DNA of 48,198 nt from Paranoxybacillus vitaminiphilus (GTDB taxonomy: Bacteria; Bacillota; Bacilli; Bacillales; Anoxybacillaceae), in contig NZ_QLMH01000019.1 of the NCBI RefSeq assembly GCF_003259935.1, positions 1 through 48,198 of the forward strand. The letters run 5' to 3'. Below, one piece after another: positions 8,571 through 17,149 of this stretch (position 1 is its first letter; each line of letters starts with the position of its first letter). Under the pieces are notes generated by a model. The model had not been told where the DNA came from and ran no database searches. It saw only the letters and a list, made by a program, of their open reading frames with translations. Position numbers and translations under genes: made by a program.

Positions 8571-10373
8571 ATGTGTGGAATTGTTGGCTATATCGGAGAA
8601 CAAAATTCAAAAGAAATTTTATTGCGCGGGCTTGAAAAATTAGAGTATCGCGGTTATGATTCAGCCGGAATTGCTTTGTTAAACGGGAACGGAGTACACG
8701 TTTTTAAAGAAAAAGGCCGTATTGCAGACTTACGTGAAGTTGTCAATCCGGATGTGGAAGCGCCAGTGGGCATTGGTCATACGCGCTGGGCAACACATGG
8801 CGCGCCAAGCCGTGTGAACGCACATCCGCATCAAAGCGCTTCAGGCCGCTTTACGCTTGTTCATAACGGTGTGATCGAAAACTATGCGATTTTAAAACGT
8901 GACTATTTGGAAAATGTTGAATTAAAAAGTGATACGGATACAGAAGTTATTGTGCAGCTCGTTGAGAAGTTTGTAAATAACGGTTTGGACGTAGAGGAAG
9001 CATTTCGGCAAACATTAACGCTTTTAAAAGGTTCTTATGCGATTGCCTTAATCGATGCCGAGAACAAAGATGTTATTTACGTGGCTAAAAATAAAAGTCC
9101 GTTGCTTGTCGGTCTTGGAGACGGCTTCAACGTTGTCGCAAGCGATGCGATGGCGATGCTGCAAGTGACAAACCAATACGTCGAGCTAATGGATAAAGAA
9201 ATGGTGATTGTCACAAAAGATTCAGTGACGATTAAGAAATTAGACGGCAACATAATTGACCGTGATCCATACACAGCAGAGTTGGACGCAAGCGACATTG
9301 AAAAAGGAACATATCCGCATTATATGTTAAAAGAAATTGATGAGCAGCCGCTTGTGATGCGCCGTATTATTCAAAAGTATCAAGATGGAACAGGAGCATT
9401 AACGGTTGATCCTGAGATTGTTAATGCAGTGTTAGAAGCGGATCGGTTATATATTATTGCGTGCGGTACAAGTTACCACGCAGGATTAGTGGGCAAGCAA
9501 CTACTTGAAACATGGACAAAAATTCCTGTGGAAGTTCATGTGGCGAGCGAGTTCTCATACAATATGCCATTACTATCTGAAAAACCGCTGTTTATCTTTA
9601 TTTCACAAAGCGGTGAAACAGCAGACAGCCGTGCTGTACTTGTACAGACGAAGGAAATGGGCTATAAAGCTTTAACGATTACAAACGTGCCTGGTTCTAC
9701 GCTTTCCCGCGAAGCGGATTATACGTTATTGCTTCATGCCGGTCCAGAAATTGCGGTGGCATCAACAAAAGCATATACGGCACAAATTGCGGTGTTGGCG
9801 ATTTTAGCGACAGTAACGGCCAAAGCAAAAGGGATTGAGCTTGATTTTGACCTTGTGAAAGAGCTCGGCATTATCGCGAACGTCATGGAAATGCTTTGCG
9901 ATGCAAAAGAAGAAATGGAAACCATCGCGCACGAATATTTAGCAACAACACGCAACTGCTTCTTCATCGGCCGTGCGGTAGACTTCTACGTCGGCCTTGA
10001 AGGTGCATTAAAGCTAAAAGAAATTTCTTACATTCAAGCGGAAGGCTTTGCCGGCGGTGAATTGAAGCACGGTACAATCGCGTTAATCGAAGAGGGTACG
10101 CCGGTCATCGCTTTGGCAACGCAAGAGCACGTGAACTTAAGCATTCGCGGTAATGTGAAAGAAGTCGTTGCCCGCGGTGCGAACCCTTGCATTATCTCAA
10201 TGAGAGGCTTGGAGACAGAAGAAGACCGTTACGTCATCCCAGCGGTTCACCCAATGTTAACGCCGCTTGTTTCCGTTGTGCCATTGCAGCTCATCGCTTA
10301 CTACGCTGCATTACACCGCGGCTGCGATGTTGACAAACCACGCAACTTAGCGAAATCAGTGACGGTGGAATAA
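8571..10373 (+). CDS. glmS: Glutamine-fructose-6-phosphate aminotransferase (isomerizing)
   Basis: Makes glucosamine-6-phosphate from fructose-6-phosphate and glutamine, the entry to amino-sugar and peptidoglycan synthesis. Start ATG 8571 follows AGGGAGGA and puts the nucleophile cysteine directly after the initiator Met (MCGIVGYIG), as the Ntn-type amidotransferase requires; a GTG two codons upstream is rejected for that reason. The glutaminase domain covers about 1-220, then two SIS sugar-isomerase domains (first with CGTSYHAG and SQSGETADS, second with [18 protein letters not shown]). C-terminus is the usual [12 protein letters not shown]. Length 600, as in B. subtilis. Controlled by the ribozyme in its leader. 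Confidence 0.98.
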   Translation: MCGIVGYIGEQNSKEILLRGLEKLEYRGYDSAGIALLNGNGVHVFKEKGRIADLREVVNPDVEAPVGIGHTRWATHGAPSRVNAHPHQSASGRFTLVHNGVIENYAILKRDYLENVELKSDTDTEVIVQLVEKFVNNGLDVEEAFRQTLTLLKGSYAIALIDAENKDVIYVAKNKSPLLVGLGDGFNVVASDAMAMLQVTNQYVELMDKEMVIVTKDSVTIKKLDGNIIDRDPYTAELDASDIEKGTYPHYMLKEIDEQPLVMRRIIQKYQDGTGALTVDPEIVNAVLEADRLYIIACGTSYHAGLVGKQLLETWTKIPVEVHVASEFSYNMPLLSEKPLFIFISQSGETADSRAVLVQTKEMGYKALTITNVPGSTLSREADYTLLLHAGPEIAVASTKAYTAQIAVLAILATVTAKAKGIELDFDLVKELGIIANVMEMLCDAKEEMETIAHEYLATTRNCFFIGRAVDFYVGLEGALKLKEISYIQAEGFAGGELKHGTIALIEEGTPVIALATQEHVNLSIRGNVKEVVARGANPCIISMRGLETEEDRYVIPAVHPMLTPLVSVVPLQLIAYYAALHRGCDVDKPRNLAKSVTVE

Positions 10374-10460
10374 TCAGCTGTTTTAGAAAGGCTGTGTCTG
10401 TTCACGAATAATAAAGTCGTTTAAAAAATAAAATAGTTGTTTAAAAATTTGAACATTTAG

Positions 10461-10507
10461 CATCCGTTCGCTTATAATTAAAATAAGCGAACGGATGTTT
10501 TGTTTTA
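10461..10507 (+). terminator. Terminator after glmS
   Basis: A 15-bp perfect stem pairs CATCCGTTCGCTTAT (10461-10475) with its complement at 10483-10497 over a 7-base loop, followed by TTTTGTTTT. Confidence 0.9.
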
Positions 10508-10519
10508 AGGGGATGTTTA

Positions 10520-10789
10520 ATGCTGTATTCATATGACATAAGGATAGATTTAATAAATCAGTTTAAATAGTTTATGAAACATCAGTTGGAAGAAATGGGT
10601 ATTACAAAAGGTCTTTCATTAGAAGAAAGCTGCTTTCAATACTTGAATTTAAGAAAAAGGTTAGTAGATTCAGTGCCGAGAGAGATTCACATTTCTAAAG
10701 AATTTGTATGTCCGGCTGAATTACAAGAAGGTTTGGAATTAGTAATAGATAAAATTAAAAATGGAGAAAACTTAATTCCCCATAGTTAA
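10520..10789 (+). pseudogene. Unknown protein fragment with in-frame stop
   Basis: An ATG at 10520 behind AAGGGGATG opens a frame that hits TAG at 10568-10570 and then continues in the same frame to 10789. The downstream part alone (from ATG 10574) has 71 residues but no ribosome binding site. The combined 89 codons contain LINQFK, stop, FMKHQLEEMGITKGLSLEESC and RKRLVDSVPREIHISKEFVCP. This looks like the N-terminal part of a longer conserved Bacillaceae protein of unknown function that suffered a nonsense mutation and loss of its C-terminus. Family and extent are inferred from memory of similar sequences only. Confidence 0.4.
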
Positions 10790-10845
10790 TGATATATTGA
10801 AAAGTAATTTCAAAAACATTTTAAATTAAAGTGGATGTGGAGAAT

Positions 10846-11017
10846 ATGTTAAAGAAAGAAGAATATCTTAAGAAGACGTTTTCCTGCAAATGACAATAGG
10901 CCGACATTAAGGAATGAATGGAATGAGCCGATCTTTAATGTTTTGCTCGGTATCGGGGTAGGATTTTTGTTATATATAGTTGGCATGATCGATTTTACGA
11001 GAAGGGATGTGAAATAA
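10846..11017 (+). pseudogene. C-terminal remnant of an ABC-2 permease
   Basis: The frame ending with TAA at 11015-11017 reads RPTLRNEWNEPIFNVLLG, a hydrophobic helix GIGVGFLLYIVGMID and FTRRDVK, typical of the last helix and basic tail of an ABC-2 permease. It is open only back to 10853, and a start-like ATG at 10846 behind GGATGTGGAGA is in another frame and stops after 16 codons. The TAA directly abuts the GTG start of the intact permease at 11018, which is how paired permease genes are arranged. The ATPase gene and most of this subunit appear deleted. Confidence 0.5.
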
Positions 11018-11734
11018 GTGTTAATTTCTATTATCCAATCAGAATGGTATAAATTGCGAAAATCAAAAATTATGTCCATGATCTTTGCAGGACCATTGCT
11101 TGGACTTTTTATCGGATTAACTTCTAATTTCATGAATGTTGATGTGGAAATCAATGATTGGTATAAAACACTATTCTTAATGAATTTAACGTATGCTTTA
11201 CTGGGTGTATTAGCCGGTTTAATTTGCCGGTATGAACACCAAGCTGGGGGATGGAAACAGCTTTTAGCGATGCCAGTTACTAGAGGCAGGGTATTTATTG
11301 CAAAATATACATTATTAATGATCATCGTACTTGTGATCCAGTTATTATATCTTGGCGCCATTTTTATAGTCGGAATGGTCAAAGGGTATACAGACCCTTT
11401 TCCAATGGTGATTGTTTGGAAAGCGATTTTAGGGGGATGGATTGCGACCTTCCCGTTAGTTGCTTTGCAATTGTGGATGTCTATCATGTGGAAGAGCTTT
11501 GCTGCTCCGTTTACCGTCAATGTTGTCTTTACATTACCAACGATATTAGCCGTAAATTCTGATCGTTTTGGACCATACTATCCATGGGCTCAACCATTTT
11601 CGATGATGTATGTAGATGGACAGACGGACAGTGTATTTTTCGTTCCATGGGAGCAAGTATTGACTGTGGTAGGGGGAAGTTTTGTATTATTTTTCCTTGC
11701 CGGATTTTTATACTTCCAAAGAAAATCTGTTTAA
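11018..11734 (+). CDS. ABC-2 type transporter permease (orphan)
   Basis: A six-helix permease of 238 residues of the kind found in lantibiotic-immunity or bacitracin-type ABC exporters, where two permeases pair with one ATPase. The start is typical (LISIIQSEWYKLRKSKI), followed by alternating helices and a final helix FVLFFLAGFLYFQRKSV with a basic end. The GTG start directly abuts the stop of the truncated partner at 10846-11017. No ATPase gene is nearby, so the protein is probably not functional alone unless the partner genes lie elsewhere. A terminator follows immediately. Confidence 0.8.
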   Translation: MLISIIQSEWYKLRKSKIMSMIFAGPLLGLFIGLTSNFMNVDVEINDWYKTLFLMNLTYALLGVLAGLICRYEHQAGGWKQLLAMPVTRGRVFIAKYTLLMIIVLVIQLLYLGAIFIVGMVKGYTDPFPMVIVWKAILGGWIATFPLVALQLWMSIMWKSFAAPFTVNVVFTLPTILAVNSDRFGPYYPWAQPFSMMYVDGQTDSVFFVPWEQVLTVVGGSFVLFFLAGFLYFQRKSV

Positions 11735-11785
11735 AAAAACACACGTTATGGAGTAAAGGAAGGACTCCGAACGTGTGTTTTTTTG
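11733..11785 (+). terminator. Terminator after the orphan permease
   Basis: AAAAACACACGTT pairs with AACGTGTGTTTTT across a 20-base loop, ending in seven T. The stop codon is at its 5' edge. Confidence 0.8.
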
Positions 11786-11800
11786 TGAGGTGATATTGTT

Positions 11801-11876
11801 GGTAAACGTGAAAAATAGAAATGAACCTCTCCCACCTACACTTCGCTTAGAGGTGGGAGACTTCTCGGTAAACATG
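11801..11876. mobile_element. IS200/IS605-like end hairpin (remnant)
   Basis: A 10-bp perfect stem pairs TCTCCCACCT (11828-11837) with AGGTGGGAGA (11851-11860), followed by CTTCTCGG. This resembles the subterminal hairpins of IS605-type elements in Bacillaceae. The hairpin is flanked by direct copies GGTAAACGTG (11801-11810) and GGTAAACATG (11867-11876). No transposase is present, so it is a solo end or a palindrome-associated derivative. Confidence 0.5.
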
Positions 11877-11985
11877 TTAAAGAAATTCTAATTTATTATT
11901 CATATGAGAATTTCTGCAATATCAAGGATGGCAGAACACTTAGAATGGCCGATAGTATAGCTGTTGAATCACAGAGTTTTTAAAT

Positions 11986-13470
11986 TTATGAAGCTGATTT
12001 TCTTAAATCCGCTTCTGTCTCGGGTTTGACCCGTTTAATAAAGAATGCGAGAACGAGAGCAACGAGCGCAATTAACACGGATATTTTAAAGGAAAAATTA
12101 ATGCCGTTCAGCATAGCTTGATTCATTATATCATTCATTGCATTAGGATCTGCCATCACAGCAGGATCGCTGGCTGCTTCCTTAGCCAATCGTTCTGCTT
12201 CGGCCTCCGTTCGGTTTTGCATTAATGTGACAAGAAATGCGGAGCCGACTGCGCCTGAAACTTGCTGTAATGTGTTGTTCATCGCTGTAGCGTGTGGATT
12301 CATGCTTTGCGGAAGCTGATTGATTCCGTTTGTCATAACCGGCATCATAACCATCGACATTCCAAACATACGCAATGCGTATAAAAACATTAAATATTCA
12401 TATGATGTTTCCATCGTTAAATGACTGAATAAATAAGTCGTATAAATGGTAATCGACAACCCAATAACCGCAAGAATCCGCGCTCCGAATTTATCAAATA
12501 ACCGCCCGGTAATCGGCGACATAATCCCCATCACAATGGCACCAGGTAGCATTAAAAGCCCTGAATGAAAAGGGGAGATGCTGCGGATAGTCTGGATGTA
12601 AATCGGCATGAGCAGCATGGCCGAAAACATTGCCATAGATATGACGATGGAAATAGCCGATGATAAGGCAAACATCGGATATTTGTAAATACGGAATTCT
12701 AAAAGAGGCTCTTCTAATTTCAACTGCCGTAAAATAAATAGTATGAGACTCGCTGTGCCGACAATAATCGGCGCATAGACATGAACGGAGTCCCATCCTT
12801 TTTCACCTGCGGAGCTGAATCCGTACAAAATTCCTCCGAATCCGATACTTGATAAAATAAGCGAAAATATATCTAATGTAATTTTTTTCTGCGGTAAAAT
12901 ATTTTTTAATTTGAATATCGCAAGCACTAACGTAAAGGCGGCAATCGGGATGACAAGTTCAAATAATGTGCGCCAAGAGTAATGTTCAATAAGCCAGCCA
13001 GATAATGTCGGTCCGATGGCAGGAGCGGTAATCATAACAAGCCCGAAAACCCCCATTGCCGTACCACGGCGTTCCACCGGAAAAGAGACGAGAATCACAT
13101 TCATTAATAACGGAGCCATGATTGCTGAACCAGCTGCCTGAATCATTCGGGCAACAAGCAAAACCCAAAATGTCGGTGAAAAAGCGGCCAAAACGGTCCC
13201 TGCCGTAAATAATGACATTGCTGTAATAAATAACTGCCGGTTCGAAAATTTTTGCAGAAAAAAGGCGCTTGCAGGAATCAAGATCCCGTTAATCAGCATG
13301 TATCCTGTAGACAACCACTGTACGGTAGAAGGGGATACTTCAAAATCTTTCATAATTGAAGGAAGAGCGACATTTAAAAGGGTTTCATTAATAAGTGAAA
13401 CAAAAGCGCCAGTAAATAAAATCGCAATTACCGCATAAGGCGGCTTTTCTAATATTCCTTGAGTGTTCAA
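11986..13470 (-). CDS. DHA2-family (14-helix) MFS drug efflux transporter
   Basis: A proton-driven multidrug exporter of the EmrB/QacA (DHA2) family; 494 residues, which fits a 14-helix protein. Features include LNVALPSIMKDFEVSPSTVQWLSTGYML in helices 1-2, the antiporter motif C region GVFGLVMITAPAIGPTLSGWL, and motif A-like GRLFDKFGAR in the second half. The TTG start at 13470 has GGAGG eight bases upstream. It is divergent from a TetR regulator (13610), with two matching operator-like palindromes between, so drug-responsive repression is likely. Closest relatives by feel are LmrB/MdrP-type pumps; substrate cannot be read from sequence. Confidence 0.92.
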   Translation of the reverse strand: MNTQGILEKPPYAVIAILFTGAFVSLINETLLNVALPSIMKDFEVSPSTVQWLSTGYMLINGILIPASAFFLQKFSNRQLFITAMSLFTAGTVLAAFSPTFWVLLVARMIQAAGSAIMAPLLMNVILVSFPVERRGTAMGVFGLVMITAPAIGPTLSGWLIEHYSWRTLFELVIPIAAFTLVLAIFKLKNILPQKKITLDIFSLILSSIGFGGILYGFSSAGEKGWDSVHVYAPIIVGTASLILFILRQLKLEEPLLEFRIYKYPMFALSSAISIVISMAMFSAMLLMPIYIQTIRSISPFHSGLLMLPGAIVMGIMSPITGRLFDKFGARILAVIGLSITIYTTYLFSHLTMETSYEYLMFLYALRMFGMSMVMMPVMTNGINQLPQSMNPHATAMNNTLQQVSGAVGSAFLVTLMQNRTEAEAERLAKEAASDPAVMADPNAMNDIMNQAMLNGINFSFKISVLIALVALVLAFFIKRVKPETEADLRKSAS

Positions 13471-13483
13471 ATCAGCAACCTCC

Positions 13484-13498
13484 TATACTATGTGTATA
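13484..13498. promoter_or_regulatory. TetR operator-like site 1
   Basis: TATACT-ATG-TGTATA is an imperfect palindrome, 14 bases in front of the efflux-gene start. It matches the site at 13535 in arm sequence and spacing, so the regulator at 13610 probably binds both. Confidence 0.55.
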
Positions 13499-13534
13499 AA
13501 ATAATATACTGTTGTTACAGTGGCATTAATAATA

Positions 13535-13549
13535 TATACTGATAGTATA
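13535..13549. promoter_or_regulatory. TetR operator-like site 2
   Basis: TATACT-GAT-AGTATA is a perfect 6-bp palindrome with a 3-base centre, 51 bases from site 1, within the divergent promoter region. Confidence 0.6.
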
Positions 13550-13609
13550 AAAAAATCAACAAACATTTCATTTTTTTATACTCATCGTTCAATAATGGGG
13601 GAAAGTATA

Positions 13610-14446
13610 TTGAATGAACGGAAGAAACAAGTAATGAAAGCAGCGCATGATTTATTTGTTGAAAAAGGATTTATGAAGACATCTGTTCAAGATATTTTAG
13701 ATAAAAGCGGTATATCGAAAGGTACTTTTTATAATTATTTTCCATCTAAAAAAGAGATTTTGATTAGCATTTTTGAAAAAATTAATATGGAAACAGAGCA
13801 GCGCAGGATGGAAGTGCTGGCGGGAAGGCCCGTCGACGATCAAAAAGCTTTTATTGAACAAATCAAAGTAAAAATGGAAATTAGCAAAGAAAATAAGCTG
13901 TTTGCTTTATTTCATGAGGTGCTTGTCTCAGAGGACGAAGATCTCAAAAAAATCGTACAGCAACATTATTTTGACGAGCTTCGCTGGATACAAAAGCGAA
14001 TTGTAGAAGTGTTTGGCGAACAAGTGCGTCCATATTCTGTTGATTTGGCCGTTTTACTGCATGGCATGGTGCAAAATACGATTTATTTTGCCGTTCATGC
14101 GGAAGCAGAAGTAGAAATCAGCCATATGATTTCTTATGCGATAAGAAGGATCGAGACGATCGCTTCTGACGTCGTACGTACGAATGATCAATTATTTCAA
14201 CTGGATCTTTTAAAAAGACTGGAACCGGAGTCATCGTTGAAACGAAAAGAGAAAAAGGCTTCTCTTATGAAAAAAATTGGTTTGCTGGAACAAACTGCAA
14301 ATGAAGGGCAAAAGGAATTGCTTTCTTTTCTTAAGGACGAATTACAGTCGTCTGTGCCACGGCGGAGCCTTATTCAAGCGGTGCTGTCACATATCGATAA
14401 GAAAAAAGAACTTGAGGAGTTAATCAATGATATTTTGGAAAAGTAA
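13610..14446 (+). CDS. TetR/AcrR-family transcriptional regulator
   Basis: A repressor with an N-terminal TetR helix-turn-helix: NERKKQVMKAAHDLFVEKGF, then TSVQDILDKSGISKGTFYNYF and SKKEIL. The TTG at 13610 is chosen because GGGGGAAAG lies just upstream and family members begin with MNERKKQ; an in-frame ATG at 13595 has no ribosome binding site. Length 278, longer than many TetR proteins; the C-terminal 80 residues are highly charged and may be a helical extension (LLKRLEPESSLKRKEKK and following). Divergent from the DHA2 efflux gene with two shared palindromes, it most likely represses the pump and itself until a drug binds. Confidence 0.9.
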   Translation: MNERKKQVMKAAHDLFVEKGFMKTSVQDILDKSGISKGTFYNYFPSKKEILISIFEKINMETEQRRMEVLAGRPVDDQKAFIEQIKVKMEISKENKLFALFHEVLVSEDEDLKKIVQQHYFDELRWIQKRIVEVFGEQVRPYSVDLAVLLHGMVQNTIYFAVHAEAEVEISHMISYAIRRIETIASDVVRTNDQLFQLDLLKRLEPESSLKRKEKKASLMKKIGLLEQTANEGQKELLSFLKDELQSSVPRRSLIQAVLSHIDKKKELEELINDILEK

Positions 14447-14722
14447 ATAATTAGGACCAAATTAAAAATAGAAAAATGCCAAAATCTTACTAGCAATTGC
14501 ATAAACAGGGTTACTTCCCGGTGAAGGAAAATGATGATATTAAACTTAGTCACTCAATTCAGTTTCTAACATTAATTGTTACGGTGGTCGTCTATATAAT
14601 GATAGAGAAAAGGTGCTTTCCTCATGGTTTTTAGGATGTTTTCGTTTTCCGGCATAGGTCGTTCTTTTGTCTAACTGAAAAGTCTTAATTATGCTGGTTT
14701 TTTAATCTTCAGGAGGGAGAAA

Positions 14723-15097
14723 ATGGGAAGAGAAGTACAGTTTGATGATGAAGGTGTCATTCTTAAATTAAACGGAATAACCGCTCTTTTTGCATTGAAA
14801 CTAAAGTTAAAAATGCCTTATAACACCATAAAGAGTGTGTATGTTGATGATTTCGACGCTCCACAATGGATGCTTCGAATGCCAGGGACATCTATTTCTG
14901 CCCTTCATATTTTTGAGGGAAGCTTTAAATATGCTGATGAGTGGTATTTTCTTTCCTATGAAAACCGAGTCCCTCTAGTAATTATTGAGTTGGAAGGGCA
15001 TGAAAAATATAAGTATGTGATTTTTGAGATGGATGACCCGGTTCGTGTGGCGTCAAATATTCGAAAACGTATAATGGAAGTTTTAAATAAAAATTAA
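14723..15097 (+). CDS. Conserved hypothetical, PH-like fold suspected
   Basis: A soluble 124-residue protein with a good ribosome binding site (CAGGAGGGAG). It has alternating strands such as VQFDDEGVILKLNG, YNTIKSVYVDD, PLVIIELEGHEKYKYVIFEMDDP and a C-terminal helix ASNIRKRIMEVLNK, an arrangement typical of small bacterial PH-like proteins. I cannot give a function. It stands alone: 276 bases after the TetR gene, with a possible -10 TATAAT near 14595, and followed by decayed sequence. Confidence 0.7.
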   Translation: MGREVQFDDEGVILKLNGITALFALKLKLKMPYNTIKSVYVDDFDAPQWMLRMPGTSISALHIFEGSFKYADEWYFLSYENRVPLVIIELEGHEKYKYVIFEMDDPVRVASNIRKRIMEVLNKN

Positions 15098-15429
15098 TAA
15101 TGATAGTCGTACAAGTATTTTGAATGATTCATCTGGCGGGGGACATCGGAGATATTATGTTTGTTCCTTATGCATTCTTAATTTGTGGCAGGGAAGTATC
15201 CTGATGGAAGCACAAATCCTGACTATGGCTTGATGTAGCAAACAGGTTCTTACGTGTTTTAGGTGATAGCGGATTGGTGAAACGATAGCTAAACTATGTA
15301 TGCAAATGAGTCTTATTGAACCAATCCTCAACCTAGATAAAGAAGAGAAGTAATAGATTACGAAATCGAAGAAAACGTGGTATTCCTTCGTATAAAAATA
15401 GTAAGCTTTCGGTGGCTTGTCAACAAGTG
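15098..15429. other. Gene-free stretch, possibly decayed coding sequence
   Basis: No intact gene. Short in-frame runs such as KYPDGSTNPDYGLM-stop (about 15190-15235) and CMQMSLIEPILNLDKEEK-stop (about 15300-15350) look like ends of proteins, but each is isolated and in different frames. This suggests a junction of deletion remnants next to the MITE-like element. Confidence 0.35.
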
Positions 15430-15567
15430 AAAGGGGCTGTCCGAAAAGTAGTATTTAATCCCGAAATCTAAAAACAGCAAACCCAAAGAATGCTGTAAAA
15501 TCAACATTCTTTGGGTTTTAATTTTGGCGGATTTTCAACTAAAATGGACTTTTTAGACAGCCCCTTT
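15430..15567. mobile_element. MITE-like element with 20-bp terminal inverted repeats
   Basis: A 138-bp element with ends AAAGGGGCTGTCCGAAAAGT (15430-15449) and ACTTTTTAGACAGCCCCTTT (15548-15567), complementary at 18 of 20 positions. Such GGGGCTGTC ends are common for insertion sequences in Bacillaceae. The interior has no transposase but a 13-bp perfect stem pairing 15480-15492 with 15505-15517, followed by T-rich sequence. No target duplication is obvious. Confidence 0.65.
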
Positions 15568-15674
15568 ATTTGTATTCAATTTTTTAAACTCTATTTAACT
15601 AAAGTTTTTATAAATGGCCTATTTACATTAACGTTGCGTAAAGGTTTATAGTGATAATGTCAGGAGGTGAGAGG

Positions 15675-16442
15675 GTGGAATATACAGTGCATCAGCTCGC
15701 GAAATTGGCGGGGGTTACGGGGAGGACGTTGCGGTATTACGATGAAATTGGCATTCTTAAGCCGGCGAGAATCAATTCGTCTGGGTATCGCATCTATGGG
15801 CAGGCAGAGGTTGATAAGCTCCAGCAAATTTTATTTTACAGAGAACTTGAGGTAGATTTGGAAACGATCAAAAAAATGGTCAACTCCCCATCCTTTGATG
15901 ACGTCAAAGCACTGAAAGAACATCGGGAAAAGCTTCTGGCAAAACGTAAACAATTGGATCTATTAATCGCCAATGTTGATAAAACATTAGCTGCGAAAGA
16001 AGGGAGAATGACTATGAGCGATAAAGAAAAGTTTGAAGGCTTTAAGCAAAAACTGATTGATGAAAATGAAAAGAAATATGGCAAGGAAATAAGAGCAAAA
16101 TATGGAGACGAAACAGTTGACAAATCCAATCAAAAACTTAAACAAATGACAGAGGAGCAGTATGCTCAGGTGAAAAAGCTTGAACAAGAAGTTCTCGATG
16201 TATTGAACGAGGCGTTCTTAACGGGAGACCCGGCAAGCGAATTAGCACAGCAGGCTGCCGATCTGCATCGCCAATGGCTAAGCTATTTCTGGGATAGCTA
16301 CACGAAGGAAGCGCATGCAGGGGTCGCACAGATGTATGTCGATGATGAAAGATTTACAGCCTATTATGATAAAACACATCCTGGAGCAGCGAAATTTCTT
16401 AGAGATGCTATTTTGCTTTATACAGGAATGAAAAACGATTAA
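15675..16442 (+). CDS. MerR-family regulator with TipAS-like ligand domain (Mta-like)
   Basis: A transcription activator that in relatives (B. subtilis Mta, Streptomyces TipAL) turns on multidrug efflux genes when a drug binds the C-terminal domain. The N-terminal MerR domain is clear: YTVHQLAKLAGVTGRTLRYYDEIGIL, RINSSGYRIYG, VDKLQQILFYREL. A coiled dimerisation helix spans about 75-115, then the TipAS-like domain (FWDSYTKEAHAGVAQMYVDDERFTAYY). GTG 15675 is chosen for AGGAGGTGAG just upstream. Length 255 against 257 for Mta. No obvious target gene follows, so it may act on itself and distant genes. Confidence 0.9.
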   Translation: MEYTVHQLAKLAGVTGRTLRYYDEIGILKPARINSSGYRIYGQAEVDKLQQILFYRELEVDLETIKKMVNSPSFDDVKALKEHREKLLAKRKQLDLLIANVDKTLAAKEGRMTMSDKEKFEGFKQKLIDENEKKYGKEIRAKYGDETVDKSNQKLKQMTEEQYAQVKKLEQEVLDVLNEAFLTGDPASELAQQAADLHRQWLSYFWDSYTKEAHAGVAQMYVDDERFTAYYDKTHPGAAKFLRDAILLYTGMKND

Positions 16443-16455
16443 TTTCTAATAAAAG

Positions 16456-16510
16456 AAGAGAGGAGCTGGCTTAAATCATTGCCTTTAAGCGATATTGAGT
16501 CATCTCTCTT
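16456..16510 (+). terminator. Likely terminator after the MerR gene
   Basis: AAGAGAG (16456-16462) pairs with CTCTCTT (16504-16510), and inside it GCTTAAA (16469-16475) pairs with TTTAAGC (16484-16490). The T tract is weak. Confidence 0.45.
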
Positions 16511-16703
16511 TGTATTAGGCTACGGTGAACTAGAGGCTGCTGAACCTGGACCTTTAAGGCAGACTCATCAGCAATTAGGTGAAACGCCTCTTAGAATAGA
16601 AAAGGTCTAAGCACAGAATGCGTATTAAACGAAAAAACAGGACTGTTCTGTACAAGTACCATTTTTATGTTTAACACTATCAGGTTCATTTGTAATAATT
16701 TTC
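16511..16703. other. Gene-free stretch
   Basis: I see no gene, repeat or structure here apart from general AT richness; the next promoter begins at 16704. Confidence 0.5.
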
Positions 16704-16732
16704 TTGAAATTAAAAAACAGTCATCATATAAT
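16704..16732 (+). promoter_or_regulatory. Promoter of the PadR operon
   Basis: TTGAAA (16704-16709), 17-base spacer, TATAAT (16727-16732). Transcription should start about 16739, the first base of the large palindrome. Confidence 0.75.
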
Positions 16733-16738
16733 AAAGAT

Positions 16739-16797
16739 AAACCTATCTTGTAATACAAGATAGGTTTCGTTTTCATAGCTATCTTGTATAGCAAGAT
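16739..16797. promoter_or_regulatory. Paired PadR operator-like palindromes
   Basis: Site 1 is perfect: AAACCTATCTTGTA (16739-16752), central A, then the exact complement TACAAGATAGGTTT (16754-16767). Site 2 (16781-16797) is ATCTTG-TATAG-CAAGAT, matching the core ATCTTGTA-A-TACAAGAT of site 1 with two changes. Both lie between promoter and start codon, as expected for an autorepressor. A 14-bp hairpin is also possible in RNA, but no T tract follows. Confidence 0.7.
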
Positions 16798-16816
16798 ATA
16801 TAAGGAGTATGATGAT

Positions 16817-17149
16817 ATGTCGCTGCGAAGTCAACTGTTAAAAGGGATTTTGGAAGGCTGTATCTTATCCATCATCGCGAAAGAAGATGTTTACGGCTAT
16901 GAATTATCTTTGAAGTTGCAGCAGTTTGGATTAGAGGATGTCAGCGAAGGGTCGATTTATCCAATTTTGTTGAGGCTGCAAAAAGGAGGGTTGATTGAAG
17001 GGGAAATGCGGGACTCGCCAGCTGGGCCGAAACGGAAATATTATCGGCTGACTAAGCATGGAGAAGAAGCACTTCAGGAGTTCGTTCGGGAATGGGAACG
17101 CATTAAAGAGCCTGTTGAACATATTTTGCATAGGGGGAATGAAGGATGA
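16817..17149 (+). CDS. PadR-family transcriptional regulator
   Basis: A 110-residue winged-helix repressor of the PadR family. The domain covers nearly the whole protein: LLKGILEGCILSIIAKEDVYGYEL, SEGSIYPILLRLQKGGLIEG, GPKRKYYRLTKHGEEAL. ATG 16817 has AAGGAG nine bases upstream; two other ATGs just before it are in another frame. Its stop overlaps the start of the membrane protein at 17146 (ATGA), so the pair is translationally coupled. Such PadR/membrane-protein pairs often respond to cell-envelope drugs. The two palindromes at 16739-16797 argue for autoregulation. Confidence 0.93.
   Translation: MSLRSQLLKGILEGCILSIIAKEDVYGYELSLKLQQFGLEDVSEGSIYPILLRLQKGGLIEGEMRDSPAGPKRKYYRLTKHGEEALQEFVREWERIKEPVEHILHRGNEG

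Noticed and set aside
10849-11520. A 223-codon frame on the minus strand
   Set aside because: It mirrors the ABC permease, has no ribosome binding site and no family character.
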